A DNA stretch of 64,000 bases from Streptomyces sp. NL15-2K (lineage in GTDB: Bacteria; Actinomycetota; Actinomycetes; Streptomycetales; Streptomycetaceae). Under the pieces are notes generated by a model that did not search any database, was not told where the DNA came from, and worked only from the letters and a program-made list of their open reading frames with translations. This document shows, piece after piece, positions 51,151 to 61,231 of the stretch. The stretch covers positions 3,639,501 through 3,703,500 of the forward strand of contig NZ_CP130630.1 in NCBI RefSeq assembly GCF_030551255.1, read 5' to 3'. Positions within the stretch are counted from its first letter, which is position 1. The number at the start of each line of letters is the position of its first letter. Position numbers and translations under genes: made by a program.

Positions 51151-52358
51151 GTGGCTCCTCCCAGCGGAAGTACGGCGGTCACCTGGAAGCCGCCCCGGTC
51201 GCGCGGCCCGGCGTCGAGTGTGCCGCCCACGCTGCGGGCGCGCTCGCGCATCCCGACGAGGCCGAAGCCCGGCGCCTTCCCGGGGGTCGGTCCGGTGCCG
51301 TCGTCGGTGACGGCGAGGTGCAGGGCGCCGTCCTTCTCGTACAGGTCGACGGCGACGGCCGGTTCGGGGCCTGCGTGCCGTACGGCGTTGGTGAGCGCCT
51401 CCTGGACGATCCGGTAGGCGGCTGCGCCGACGGCGGGCGGCGCCTGCCGTATCGCCACCGTCTGCTGGACCTTCGCGCCCGCGAGCCGGGCGGCCTCCAC
51501 CAGGTCGGGCAGCCCGTCGAGGCCGGGCAGCGGGCCGCGCGCGTCGACCGAGCCGTGCTCGCGCAGCACCTCCAGGGTGGTGCGCAGTTCGCCGCGCGCG
51601 GAGCGGCAGGTCCCGGCGATGTCGTCGAGGGCCTTGGCGAGCGTCTGCCGGTCCAGGCGTTCAGGGTCGGCGGCCAGCACATGGGCGGCGACGGAGGTCT
51701 GCACGCCGATGAGGGTGATGCTGTGCGCGAGCAGGTCGTGCAGGTCCCGGGCGATCCGCAGGCGCTCCTCGGCGACGCGGCGGCGGGCCTCCTCCTCCCG
51801 GGTGCGTTCGGCGCGTACCGCGCGTTCGACGATGGCGGCGACGTACTGGCGGTAGTAGCGGACGTCGATGCCGAGGAAGAGGACGGCGACGACCCAGCCG
51901 GAGATCCGCAGGAGCTCCACCACCCCGTCGGGGTTGGTGAGGGCGTTCATGATCAGCGTCACGCCGAGGACCGTGGTGCCGGTGAGCAGCGTACGGCGCA
52001 CCGTGCCGGTCGCCGCGATCGTGTACAGCACCACCATGGTCGCCGGAATGGGCGCGGTGTGGTTGTTGTCGAGGGCGTGGTACGGAGCGACGCAGGCCAG
52101 CGCCACGAGCAGCACCGGCACGGGGTGGCGGCGCCGCCACACGAGCGGCACATGCGCGGCGAGCAGCAGGCTCCAGCCGAGCGCGTCGGGCCGCAGCCCG
52201 TCGTTGACGAGCAGGGCGAGGGCCGTGGCGACGACGGCGAGCGCCCCGGCCAGCAGCGCGTCGTTGCGCATGCCGTGCGGGGCGGTGCGGGGGTCGCGGT
52301 TGATCGCCGCCATGACCCGCTCGCCGAGGCGGGGAGATGCCGTGGTGGTTGCCTGCAC
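51147..52358 (-). CDS. Sensor histidine kinase (NarX/DesK-like)
   Basis: A 403-residue kinase of the HisKA_3 group. Seen: about five hydrophobic helices in the first 160 residues (NDALLAGALAVVATALALLV, VPLVW, TLLTGTTVLGVTLIMNALTN), a coiled linker, phospho-acceptor motif RIARDLHDLLAHSITLIGVQ (His about residue 210), and ATP-binding blocks RIVQEALTNAVRHAGPEPAV and VTDDGTGP with GFGLVGMRERARSVGG. The start GTG 52358 has GGAAG upstream. It is co-transcribed with the response regulator, and probably with the MMPL gene, though a hairpin lies between. Confidence 0.93.
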   Translation of the reverse strand: MQATTTASPRLGERVMAAINRDPRTAPHGMRNDALLAGALAVVATALALLVNDGLRPDALGWSLLLAAHVPLVWRRRHPVPVLLVALACVAPYHALDNNHTAPIPATMVVLYTIAATGTVRRTLLTGTTVLGVTLIMNALTNPDGVVELLRISGWVVAVLFLGIDVRYYRQYVAAIVERAVRAERTREEEARRRVAEERLRIARDLHDLLAHSITLIGVQTSVAAHVLAADPERLDRQTLAKALDDIAGTCRSARGELRTTLEVLREHGSVDARGPLPGLDGLPDLVEAARLAGAKVQQTVAIRQAPPAVGAAAYRIVQEALTNAVRHAGPEPAVAVDLYEKDGALHLAVTDDGTGPTPGKAPGFGLVGMRERARSVGGTLDAGPRDRGGFQVTAVLPLGGAT

Positions 52359-52379
52359 AGGGTCATCTTCCGTGAGGAG

Positions 52380-52406
52380 GGCGCCCCTCCGGGAGGGAGG
52401 GGCGCC
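52380..52406 (-). terminator. Hairpin between MMPL and histidine kinase genes
   Basis: A perfect 11-bp stem (GGCGCCCCTCC with GGAGGGGCGCC) and 5-base loop lies 8 bases past the MMPL stop and 21 before the kinase start. There is no T-tract. It could partially terminate or stabilise mRNA, giving less kinase than transporter. Confidence 0.5.
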
Positions 52407-52414
52407 TGTTCGGG

Positions 52415-54502
52415 TCAGTGGGCGGACGCGGTCACCGGCTCGGGTTCCTTCGGCGGCATTGGCGGTCCGGGCTCGCGGGAGAGGCGGCCCGGCCACCACA
52501 CCTTGCGGCGCAGCGCGACGCTCGCGCTGGTGACCAGGTAGGTGCGGACGAGGAAGGTGTCGAGCAGGACGCCCACCGCGATGACGAAGCCCAGCTCGAC
52601 GAGTTGGACGAGCGGCATGTTGATGAGCACCGCGAAGGTGGCCGCGAGGACCAGTCCCGCGGAGGCGATGACCCCGCCCGTCGTCCGCAGCGCGGTGAGG
52701 GCGGCCGCCACGGGCTCGGCGCCCTTCAACGCCTCCTCCCGCATCCGGTGCATCAGGAAGATGCCGTAGTCGACGCCGAGGGCGACGAGGAACACGAAGG
52801 ACAGCAGCCCGAGTCCGGGGTCGGTGCCCTCGAAGCCGAACACCGGCCCGAAGACCAGCCCGCCGATGCCGAGCGCCGCGCCCCACACCGCGACCACGGC
52901 GGCCACCAGCAGCAGCGGCGCGACGATGCTGCGCAGCAGCACGACGAGGATCAGCAGGACCGACAGCAGCACGAGCGGTACGACGATCAGCCGGTCGCGG
53001 GCGTTGGTGTCCTTCAGGTCGATCTGCTCGGCGCTCACTCCGCCGACGTAGGAGCCGTCGAGCCGGTCGCGCAGATCCTCGATGGTGCGTGTCTCGCCCG
53101 GGGACTGCGGCGGGGCGGCGGCGAGTACGGAGATCTCGGTCCAGCCGTCGCCGCTGCGACCGCGTTCGGCGCTCTCCACGCCGCCCGTATCGCGGATGTC
53201 GGCCAGGGCGGCGTCGGCGCGGTCGGTGGGCGCGATGACGCTGATGGGCTGCGTGCCCTGCTCGGGGTAGGCCTTGGCCAGGGTCTCCATGGCGGCTACA
53301 GCTTCGGGCTTGTTGGTGAAGGAGTCCTCCTGCTTGATGGTGCCGGGCAGGTTCAGTGTGCCCAGCGCGAGCGCCCCGAGCAGGACGGCGCCACCGGCGA
53401 GCACGGTCAGCGGGCGTCGCCCGGCGGAGCTGCCCATCGCGGAGAACAGCGACCGGCGGACCTTGGGTGTACTGCCGTAGCGCGGCACCAGCGGCCAGAA
53501 CACCCGCCGGCCCAGCAGCACCAGCAGCGCGGGCAGCAGGGTCAGCATGGCCACCAGCGCGCACAGCACGCCGAGGGCGCCGAGCGGGCCCATGCCCCGG
53601 CTGGAGTTGAGGTCGGCGGCGAGCAGGCACAGCAGTCCGGCGGCGACGGTGCCCGAGGAGGCGAGCACGGCGGGCCCGCAGCCGCGCAGGGCGGTGACCA
53701 TGGCGTCGTACGGCCGCTCGATGCGCCGCAGTTCCTCCCGGTACCGGGAGACGAGCAGCAACGCGTAGTCGGTCCCCGCGCCGATCACGAGGATCGTCAT
53801 GATGCCGGAACTCTGGCCGGACACGGACGTCCCGAACCACTGGTTGAGCCCGTAGGCGAGGCCCATCGACAGATAGTCGGCCATACCGGCGACGAAGAGC
53901 GGCAGCAGCCACAGGAACGGGCTGCGGTAGATGAGGATCAGCAGCAGCGCGACGACCGCGAGGGCGGTGTAGAGCAGCGGTCCGTCGAGCGAGTCGTAGA
54001 CCTCGGAGGCGTCCGTGTCGAGCGCCTCCGGACCGCCGACGTCGACGCTCAGCCCGTCGCCGCCCTGCGCGATGTCCCGTACGTCGATGACCAGCTCCTC
54101 CCGGGCCTTCTCGTCCGTGCCGGGCTCGGTGCTGGCCACCGGGTAGATCAGGGTGGTGCCGTCCCGGGACGGCACTCCGGCCGGTTCGCCGGTCAGGGTG
54201 TGCGCGTCGGCGATCCGGTCGATCTGGCCGGCGGCGGTGGCCTTGTCGGCGGCGGTCAGTCCGCCGTCGCGGTGGTAGACGACGACCATTTCGGTGGCCT
54301 CACCACCGGGCAGCCGCTCCTCGATCTTGGCGGCCTGGGTGGAGTCGGCACTGGCCGGCAGATAGTCGACGGCACGGTCACGCTGGACGTCGCCGAGTTT
54401 CGAGGCGAACGGCGAGGCGATCGCCAGTACGGCGATCCACAGCCCGAGCACCAGCCAGGGCACGGCTCGCCGCCGCCGTACGGATGTCCTTGCGGCCCCC
54501 AT
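52415..54502 (-). CDS. MMPL-family RND transporter
   Basis: A 695-residue membrane protein with about 12 hydrophobic helices. Seen: an N-terminal helix, a periplasmic domain (about 40-180), helices containing VIGAGTDYALLLVSRYREEL (MMPL motif GxGTDY) and, in the second half, VALGVDYGIFLMHRMREEAL, the mirror of the first. These Asp-Tyr motifs carry protons in MmpL transporters. Family role: export of lipids, siderophores or antibiotics. The substrate is unknown. The start is ATG 54502. Co-transcription with the histidine kinase/response regulator suggests that the two-component system senses membrane stress and controls this exporter. Confidence 0.92.
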   Translation of the reverse strand: MGAARTSVRRRRAVPWLVLGLWIAVLAIASPFASKLGDVQRDRAVDYLPASADSTQAAKIEERLPGGEATEMVVVYHRDGGLTAADKATAAGQIDRIADAHTLTGEPAGVPSRDGTTLIYPVASTEPGTDEKAREELVIDVRDIAQGGDGLSVDVGGPEALDTDASEVYDSLDGPLLYTALAVVALLLILIYRSPFLWLLPLFVAGMADYLSMGLAYGLNQWFGTSVSGQSSGIMTILVIGAGTDYALLLVSRYREELRRIERPYDAMVTALRGCGPAVLASSGTVAAGLLCLLAADLNSSRGMGPLGALGVLCALVAMLTLLPALLVLLGRRVFWPLVPRYGSTPKVRRSLFSAMGSSAGRRPLTVLAGGAVLLGALALGTLNLPGTIKQEDSFTNKPEAVAAMETLAKAYPEQGTQPISVIAPTDRADAALADIRDTGGVESAERGRSGDGWTEISVLAAAPPQSPGETRTIEDLRDRLDGSYVGGVSAEQIDLKDTNARDRLIVVPLVLLSVLLILVVLLRSIVAPLLLVAAVVAVWGAALGIGGLVFGPVFGFEGTDPGLGLLSFVFLVALGVDYGIFLMHRMREEALKGAEPVAAALTALRTTGGVIASAGLVLAATFAVLINMPLVQLVELGFVIAVGVLLDTFLVRTYLVTSASVALRRKVWWPGRLSREPGPPMPPKEPEPVTASAH

Positions 54503-54729
54503 ATGACGGGCCTCCCTCCGGTCGGGTTGTCTGGGTCGGTTCCAGACTCCCGGCGGGAAGGGGCCGATTCGTCGGGCCCGAGGGCGAGTTGGGGGTTACT
54601 GCCAGAGGTGGCCGGACGGGCCCGTTACTCCCCCGGGAGTAATCCGGTCGAGTGGGCGACGGACGCCGGCGAGTCCGCTGAGTACCTGTACTCAGGACCC
54701 GGTCCCGCATGCGAGGGAAGCTTGCCCCC

Positions 54730-55176
54730 ATGACCGACCTCGCCTCTCGACGGCCCCGCGGCCTCCCGCGGTTCCACGGCGGCAACGTGCCGCCCCCGCC
54801 AACCGGACGCCGGAGGCTGCCCCTCGCCGGGGACATCGCCCTGGGCGCCGGGCTGCTCGTCCTCGACGGCATCGGGGCCGTCGCGGCGTTCCTGCTCGGC
54901 ATCGACTACAGCGGCTGGAAGCCGTTCGATCCCGGCGCGGACAACTCCGACATCTCCCTCAGCCCCAACTGGCTGTACGTGGGCATCGCAGGCGCTGTCG
55001 TGGTGCTGACCGTCGCACCGCTGTACCGGCTCCGTGCCGTCGTCAGCGCCTGCCTGCAGGGGCTCGCCGGCATCGCCGTACTGGTCATCGCGGTGGGCGG
55101 CGCGCAGATCGACGAACACCGCGGCGCCCGGACCGACGCGTCCGTGTCCGGCCACCCGGCCGCATCACACCGCTGA
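54730..55176 (+). CDS. Small membrane protein (DUF6234-like)
   Basis: A 148-residue protein with about three hydrophobic helices: DIALGAGLLVLDGIGAVAAFLL, LYVGIAGAVVVLTVAPLYRL and ACLQGLAGIAVLVIAVGG. The N-terminus is basic/proline-rich (RFHGGNVPPPPTGRRRLPL). It resembles streptomycete membrane proteins of DUF6234 by memory; function is unknown. ATG 54730 is preferred over ATG 54709 as GAGGGAAG lies upstream of it. It is divergent from the MMPL gene and convergent with the TerB-like gene, with a repeat-hairpin region between. Confidence 0.75.
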   Translation: MTDLASRRPRGLPRFHGGNVPPPPTGRRRLPLAGDIALGAGLLVLDGIGAVAAFLLGIDYSGWKPFDPGADNSDISLSPNWLYVGIAGAVVVLTVAPLYRLRAVVSACLQGLAGIAVLVIAVGGAQIDEHRGARTDASVSGHPAASHR

Positions 55177-55251
55177 TCACCACTGATCACCACGGCCGTC
55201 CGGCCCCGGGCACAACCGACCGGTCATCGCGCCGACGGAGGAGCCCGGTGG

Positions 55252-55304
55252 ACGGCGGCGGGCACCTGTTGCCGGGCATACGACGGCGGCGGGCACCCGG
55301 TGCC
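55252..55304. terminator. Repeat/hairpin between convergent genes
   Basis: Two copies of a GACGGCGGCGGGCACC-type sequence occur 31 bases apart (from about 55251 and 55282), each followed by a complement: GGCACCTGTTGCC (55261-55273) and GGCACCCGGTGCC (55292-55304). The second is a perfect dyad. They lie between the stops of the membrane-protein gene and the TerB-like gene and probably terminate both. Confidence 0.5.
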
Positions 55305-55332
55305 GGGCTTGCCGCTGTGCTCGCGGCCGCGC

Positions 55333-56028
55333 CTACGACGGCGTCCGCGCCGCCGCCAGCAGCCTGGTCACGTCGTCCGAGCAGATGGTCAGCGCGGCGC
55401 CCACGGTCGCGAGGACGTCCCGCTCGGCGGGGGTGTACGGCCCGTCGGCCAGGGCGATGCGCGCGCCCTGCAGCAGGATCGATTCGCGGCCGGCCGGAGC
55501 GAGGTGCGGGGCGAGCGGGTCCAGTGCCTCGTGCAGCTCTATGGCGAGCCCGGCTCCGCAGGGGCGGCCGTAGACCCGGCCGGTGTCCGCCTCGAGGGCC
55601 TCGACGAGGGCGCCCAGCTGGTCCTCGGTGCAGTCGTCGAAGCCGGCGGCGCGGACCGTGGCGGCGGCGGTCTCCAGGGACGTACGGGAGCAGGTGCCGC
55701 CCGCGGCGAGCACCGCGAGGGCGACCGTGTGGACGGCGTCGCGGAGCATCGCGGAGAAGCGGGTGGTGGTGGGGTGGTCGAGGACGTCCGTGCCGAAGTG
55801 GCGGCTGCAGGCGGCGCACTCCACGACGGGACCGGTCTCGCCGCGCGGGACGACGGGCACGCTGAGGAGGGTGAAGCGGCGGCGGCCGGTCAGCCGCTGG
55901 TAGTTGCGGTCCCCTCCGCACCCGGGGCAGAAGAACTCGCCGTCGCCGACGGTCGTCCACGCGGTCCGGGTGCCCAGGAGTCGCACAGGCCTGGCAGCAC
56001 GGCCGTTTCGTCCCCGTCCTGGCAGCAC
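55333..56028 (-). CDS. TerB-family (tellurite-resistance-like) protein with zinc ribbon
   Basis: A 231-residue protein. Seen: an N-terminal two-strand zinc-ribbon-like part with CPGCGGDR and CAACSRHF (about residues 35-75), then a TerB-like helical domain with RFSAMLRDAVHTVALAVLAA, TRTSLETAAATVRAAGF-like, ALADGPYTPAERDVLATVGA and DDVTRLLAAARTPS. TerB-like domains bind metal and occur in stress or phage-response proteins, but the role here is unknown. I chose GTG 56028 since GGAGGT precedes it; ATG 56085 upstream has no such site. An AACATC/GATGTT inverted repeat (56053-56058, 56072-56077) lies just upstream. Confidence 0.78.
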   Translation of the reverse strand: MLPGRGRNGRAARPVRLLGTRTAWTTVGDGEFFCPGCGGDRNYQRLTGRRRFTLLSVPVVPRGETGPVVECAACSRHFGTDVLDHPTTTRFSAMLRDAVHTVALAVLAAGGTCSRTSLETAAATVRAAGFDDCTEDQLGALVEALEADTGRVYGRPCGAGLAIELHEALDPLAPHLAPAGRESILLQGARIALADGPYTPAERDVLATVGAALTICSDDVTRLLAAARTPS

Positions 56029-56213
56029 GTCGCACCTCCGTAACCACGCGGCAACATCGCCGCGCTTGCGTGATGTTAGCCACATCCGGGAGGCGTAGTC
56101 AGTACCCCGGACGAGACCTACCCGTGACCTGCACAGGGATTGGCCGGTATACGACGGGACCCCGCCCGCCGTGGAAAAGGCGAACGGGGTCCTCGAACCG
56201 CCGGTCCGGCTGG

Positions 56214-57959
<1,746 letters not shown>

Positions 57960-58025
57960 TCAGGATGTCCGGAAGGACGGCCGACGACGCAACGCCAAGC
58001 TCCGCGGGGAGGGAGTCGGCCTCGA

Positions 58026-58073
58026 CTACAGGCCCTCGCCGCGGCAGCTAAGGAGAAGCAGCCCGAAACGCAT
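58026..58073 (-). promoter_or_regulatory. leuA leader peptide (LeuL) with four Leu codons
   Basis: An ATG at 58073 starts a 15-codon frame MRFGLLLLSCRGEGL ending in TAG. Codons 5-8 are CTG CTT CTC CTT. In the leader RNA CCGCGGCGAGGG (end of the peptide gene) can pair with CCCTCCCCGCGG (about 57999-58010), an antiterminator/terminator candidate. The peptide is a known type in streptomycetes; the fold is inference. Confidence 0.8.
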
Positions 58074-58264
58074 GATGCTCCGTAGCGTAGCGGAGCCACT
58101 CCGGTTGCGCGGGTGCGTATCAGTATGCGGGACCGGAGGGATCAACGGGACAAAAAGTGCTCCATACCACTTTCGGGCCTGTCTCCACCCCTCTTGTCCG
58201 CACATTTCACCAATCATGGTTGCGGGTGATGACAGCGCAATGACTCAGTGCAAGGGTGCCGGGC
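58074..58264. other. Region between leuA leader and metalloprotease
   Basis: No gene is evident. It should hold the divergent promoters of the leuA leader (minus strand) and the protease (plus strand). I note GCATACTGATACGC on the minus strand (near 58114-58127), a possible -10 area for the leader, and the AAGGGTG ribosome site at 58252-58258. Confidence 0.4.
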
Positions 58265-59335
58265 ATGACGACCAACGGGGGCTTCGAGCCCGTCTTCTGC
58301 ACCGTCGTACCACCGCATGTCCTCGACAAGCTGGCACGGAACGACGACCCCGCACTCTCCGGTCCCGCCCGGCGCACCCTGATGCGCGACAGCGAGCTGC
58401 GCGGCCGCCGCCGCGTGACCACCGAGTTCCGCCTGGCCGCTGCTCCGACGGCGAAGGCACCATCCGAGCAGCCGCTGCGCACCATCTACGACGCCGAGCA
58501 CAAGACCGGCCTGCCCGGCACCGAGGTGCGCGGCGAGGGCACGGAGCCCGGCCAGGACGCCACGGTCAACCGCGCCTACTCCGGCCTCGGCGCCACCTTC
58601 GACCTCTTCCTCAAGGCCTACGGCCGCCACTCCATCGACGGCGACGGCCTGCCCCTGGACGCCACCGTCCACTACGACGAGAACTACAACAACGCCTTCT
58701 GGAACGGCGAGCAGATGGTGTTCGGCGACGGCGACGGCGAGATCTTCCTCGACTTCACCATCCCGATCGACGTCATCGGCCACGAGCTCACCCACGGCGT
58801 CACCCAGTACACGGCGAACCTCACCTACTACGGCCAGCCGGGTGCCCTGAACGAGTCGATGTCCGACGTCTTCGGCGCGCTCATCAAGCAGTACACGCTC
58901 GGCCAGACCGCCGCCGAGGCCGACTGGCTGATCGGCGCGGGCCTGCTCGCCCCGAGCGTGACCGGCAAGGCCCTGCGCTCCATGAAGGCGCCGGGCACCG
59001 CGTACGACGACGACGTCCTCGGCAAGGACCCGCAGCCCGCGACCATGGACGACTACGTCCGCACCGGCCGCGACAACGGCGGCGTCCACATCAACTCCGG
59101 CATCCCCAACCACGCCTTCTACCTGGCCGCGACCGCCCTCGGCGGCTACGCCTGGGAGAAGGCGGGCCAGGTCTGGTACGACGTCCTGACCGGCGGCGAG
59201 CTGACGGAGCGGGCGCTGTTCACCGACTTCGCCAAGCTGACGGTGAAGGCGGCGCGGGAGCGGTACGGCGACGGGGGCGAGGAGCTCCAGGCCGTGGAGA
59301 AGGCATGGGAGCAAGTCGGGGTGCGCATCCTCTGA
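58265..59335 (+). CDS. Protealysin-type neutral metalloprotease (M4, thermolysin family)
   Basis: A 356-residue zinc protease. Seen: a short propeptide-like N-terminus (PPHVLDKLARNDDPALSGPA), the zinc motif VIGHELTHGVTQYTANL (HELTH at about 176) with the third ligand Glu in GALNESMSDVFGAL, and the C-terminal catalytic region IPNHAFYLAATALGGYAW (the GGVHINSGIPNHAFY motif, including the active His). No signal peptide is visible. This short-prodomain form is typical of protealysin-like, probably intracellular, M4 enzymes. The start chosen is ATG 58265; GTG 58256 is in frame. It is followed 21 bases later by an emfourin-type inhibitor gene. Confidence 0.95.
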   Translation: MTTNGGFEPVFCTVVPPHVLDKLARNDDPALSGPARRTLMRDSELRGRRRVTTEFRLAAAPTAKAPSEQPLRTIYDAEHKTGLPGTEVRGEGTEPGQDATVNRAYSGLGATFDLFLKAYGRHSIDGDGLPLDATVHYDENYNNAFWNGEQMVFGDGDGEIFLDFTIPIDVIGHELTHGVTQYTANLTYYGQPGALNESMSDVFGALIKQYTLGQTAAEADWLIGAGLLAPSVTGKALRSMKAPGTAYDDDVLGKDPQPATMDDYVRTGRDNGGVHINSGIPNHAFYLAATALGGYAWEKAGQVWYDVLTGGELTERALFTDFAKLTVKAARERYGDGGEELQAVEKAWEQVGVRIL

Positions 59336-59356
59336 CTCCGTACTAGACAGGAACCC

Positions 59357-59623
59357 ATGCGTATTCAGGTGAGGCGCACGGGCGGATTCGCGGGCATCGA
59401 GCGGCATGCCGAGGTGGACACCTCGGGGCGGCCCGATGCCCAGGAGTGGCACGCCCTGGCCGAGAGCGCGGTGGCCTCCGGCCGGGGCACGCCCCCCATC
59501 GGGGTGCCGGACGGCTTCAGCTACCAGATCACCGTGGACGGGAAGACGGTGTACGCGGCCGATCCCCGGCTCACGGACGAGCAGCGGAAACTGATCTCCA
59601 GGGTCTTGAAGGAGGGCGCGTAA
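59357..59623 (+). CDS. Emfourin-type protealysin inhibitor
   Basis: An 88-residue protein beginning MRIQVRRTGGFAGIERHAEV and containing VPDGFSYQITVDGKTVYAAD. By memory of the family it matches emfourin, the small proteinaceous inhibitor encoded next to protealysin in Serratia and conserved beside such M4 proteases in actinobacteria. It directly follows the protease gene (21-bp gap, same strand), so the pair is likely one transcript giving enzyme and inhibitor together. Inhibitor function in this organism is inference from homology and context. Confidence 0.8.
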   Translation: MRIQVRRTGGFAGIERHAEVDTSGRPDAQEWHALAESAVASGRGTPPIGVPDGFSYQITVDGKTVYAADPRLTDEQRKLISRVLKEGA

Positions 59624-59673
59624 GCAACTCGCTGTTCACGCCCGCCGGTTGACTTCCGTTACCCCCGGTACGG

Positions 59674-61014
59674 ATGATCCGGCGCATGGCGACGAACCCG
59701 ATACCCGTACCTGAGGTACCTGAGCTCCCGGCGTTCCCCGACGGCTTCCTGTGGGGCGTGTCGACCTCGGCCCACCAGATCGAGGGCGCGGCCGACGAGC
59801 GCGAGGCGTCCGTCTGGGACGCCTTCACGGCCGAGCCCGGACGGGTGAAGGACGGCTCGACGGCGGCGGTGGCCTGCGACCACTACCACCGCTACCGCGA
59901 GGACGTGGCGCTCCTGGCCGGCCTCGGCGTGGACGCGTACCGCTTCTCGATCTCCTGGCCGCGGGTGCGCTTCGCAGGCGGCCTGGACTTCTACGACCGC
60001 CTGGTGGACGAGCTGTGCGCGGCGGGGATACGGCCGGTGCCGACGCTGTTCCACTGGGACCTGCCGTTGGGACTGGACTGGCTGGAGCGGGACACCGCGT
60101 CGCGTTTCGCGGAGTACGTGTCGGTCGTGGCGGACCGGCTGGGCGACCGAGTGCAGAAGTGGATCACGATCAACGAGCCGGCCGAACACACGCTGTTCGG
60201 CCATGCCCTCGGCGCGCACGCACCGGGCAAGCAGCTGATGTTCGACGCGCTCCCGGCCGCCCACCACCAGCTGCTCGCCCACGGTCTCGGCGTACGTGCC
60301 CTGCGCGCGGCCGGCGCCACGGACATCGGGATCGCGAACTCCCACGGGCCGACCTGGCCGGCGTCGCGGGAGCCCGCGGACGTGGAGGCGGCGGAGTTCT
60401 ACGACGTCCTGCTGAACCGCCTGTTCGCGGACCCGGTGCTGCTGGGCGAATACCCGGCGGGCCTCGGCGAGTTGATGCCGGGGGACGTCCCGGCCGACCT
60501 CAAGATCATCGGCGAGCCGCTGGACTGGTACGGCATCAACTACTACGCGCCGACACGGGTGGGCGCGCCGCAGGGCGCGGACATCGAGTTCGGCGGTCTC
60601 ACCATCCCGGCCGAACTCCCCTTCTCCGTCCGGGAGATCGAAGGAGTCCCGGTCACGGACTTCGGCTGGCCGGTGGTCCCCGAGGGCCTGACCGAGCTGC
60701 TGACCACCTTCCACGCCCGCTACGGCGACCGACTCCCGCCGATCGTCATCACCGAGAACGGCTGCTCGTACGAGGGCCGTGACGACCAGGCCCGCATCAC
60801 CTACCTGGACGGCCACATCCGGGCGCTGCACCGGGCGGTGGAGGCGGGGGTGGACGTACGCGGCTATTTCGTGTGGTCGCTCCTGGACAACTTCGAGTGG
60901 GCGGAGGGGTACGCACGCCGGTTCGGGCTGGTGCACGTGGACTACGGGACGCTGGAGAGGACGCCGAAGGCGTCGTACGACTGGTACCGGGAGGTGCTGC
61001 GGGCGCAGCACTGA
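59674..61014 (+). CDS. GH1 beta-glucosidase with shortened loops
   Basis: A 446-residue (or 442 from the second ATG) family 1 glycosidase. Seen: FLWGVSTSAHQIEGAADERE, DHYHRYREDVALLAGLGVDA YRFSISWPRV, the acid/base motif TINEPAEH (Glu in NEP), and nucleophile ITENGCSYEGRDD with Glu, then WSLLDNFEWAEGYARRFGLV. Compared with my memory of typical GH1, the loop after SWPRV is about 8-9 residues shorter (no GRGPVN segment before GLDFYDRL), and the loop after HWDLP is also shortened (LGLDWLERD). Both border the active site. No signal peptide. Neither ATG (59674 or 59686) has a convincing ribosome site. Confidence 0.9.
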   Translation: MIRRMATNPIPVPEVPELPAFPDGFLWGVSTSAHQIEGAADEREASVWDAFTAEPGRVKDGSTAAVACDHYHRYREDVALLAGLGVDAYRFSISWPRVRFAGGLDFYDRLVDELCAAGIRPVPTLFHWDLPLGLDWLERDTASRFAEYVSVVADRLGDRVQKWITINEPAEHTLFGHALGAHAPGKQLMFDALPAAHHQLLAHGLGVRALRAAGATDIGIANSHGPTWPASREPADVEAAEFYDVLLNRLFADPVLLGEYPAGLGELMPGDVPADLKIIGEPLDWYGINYYAPTRVGAPQGADIEFGGLTIPAELPFSVREIEGVPVTDFGWPVVPEGLTELLTTFHARYGDRLPPIVITENGCSYEGRDDQARITYLDGHIRALHRAVEAGVDVRGYFVWSLLDNFEWAEGYARRFGLVHVDYGTLERTPKASYDWYREVLRAQH

Positions 61015-61033
61015 ATGGTCAGCCGGCGCGGCG

Positions 61034-61046
61034 GGGGCGAAACCCC
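61034..61046. other. Small hairpin near possible transposon relic
   Basis: GGGGCGAAACCCC forms a 4-bp stem with a 5-base loop about 20 bases past the possible TnpB stop. IS200/IS605-type ends carry such hairpins, but a stem this short occurs often in high-GC DNA. Confidence 0.2.
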
Positions 61047-61066
61047 ACCCATGAGGGCCGGGCCTG

Positions 61067-61216
61067 TCAAGGGTCGTAGACGGCCACCGCCTGCGGCCTT
61101 TCGGTTGGATGCCGGGGCGTTTTCCTTGTGGAGCTTCCTCGCGGTCCCGACCGCCGCTCGTCGGCCTCCGGCTCGGACGCCGAGGAAGCGTCACGGATGT
61201 TCAGGGCTGCGGTCGT
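61067..61216 (-). pseudogene. Possible 3' relic of a TnpB/OrfB transposon protein
   Basis: On the minus strand, a frame ending at 61067 reads TAALNIRDASSASEPEADE and ends PTERPQAVAVYDP. NxAxNIR followed by a polar tail resembles the last residues of IS200/IS605-type TnpB (the DRDxNAAxNI segment). The remainder of the frame to the right is the antisense of the truncated regulator gene, so at most about 50 codons of such a protein would remain. I rate this as suggestive only. Confidence 0.35.
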
Positions 61217-61231
61217 TGACGTCCCCGATGC

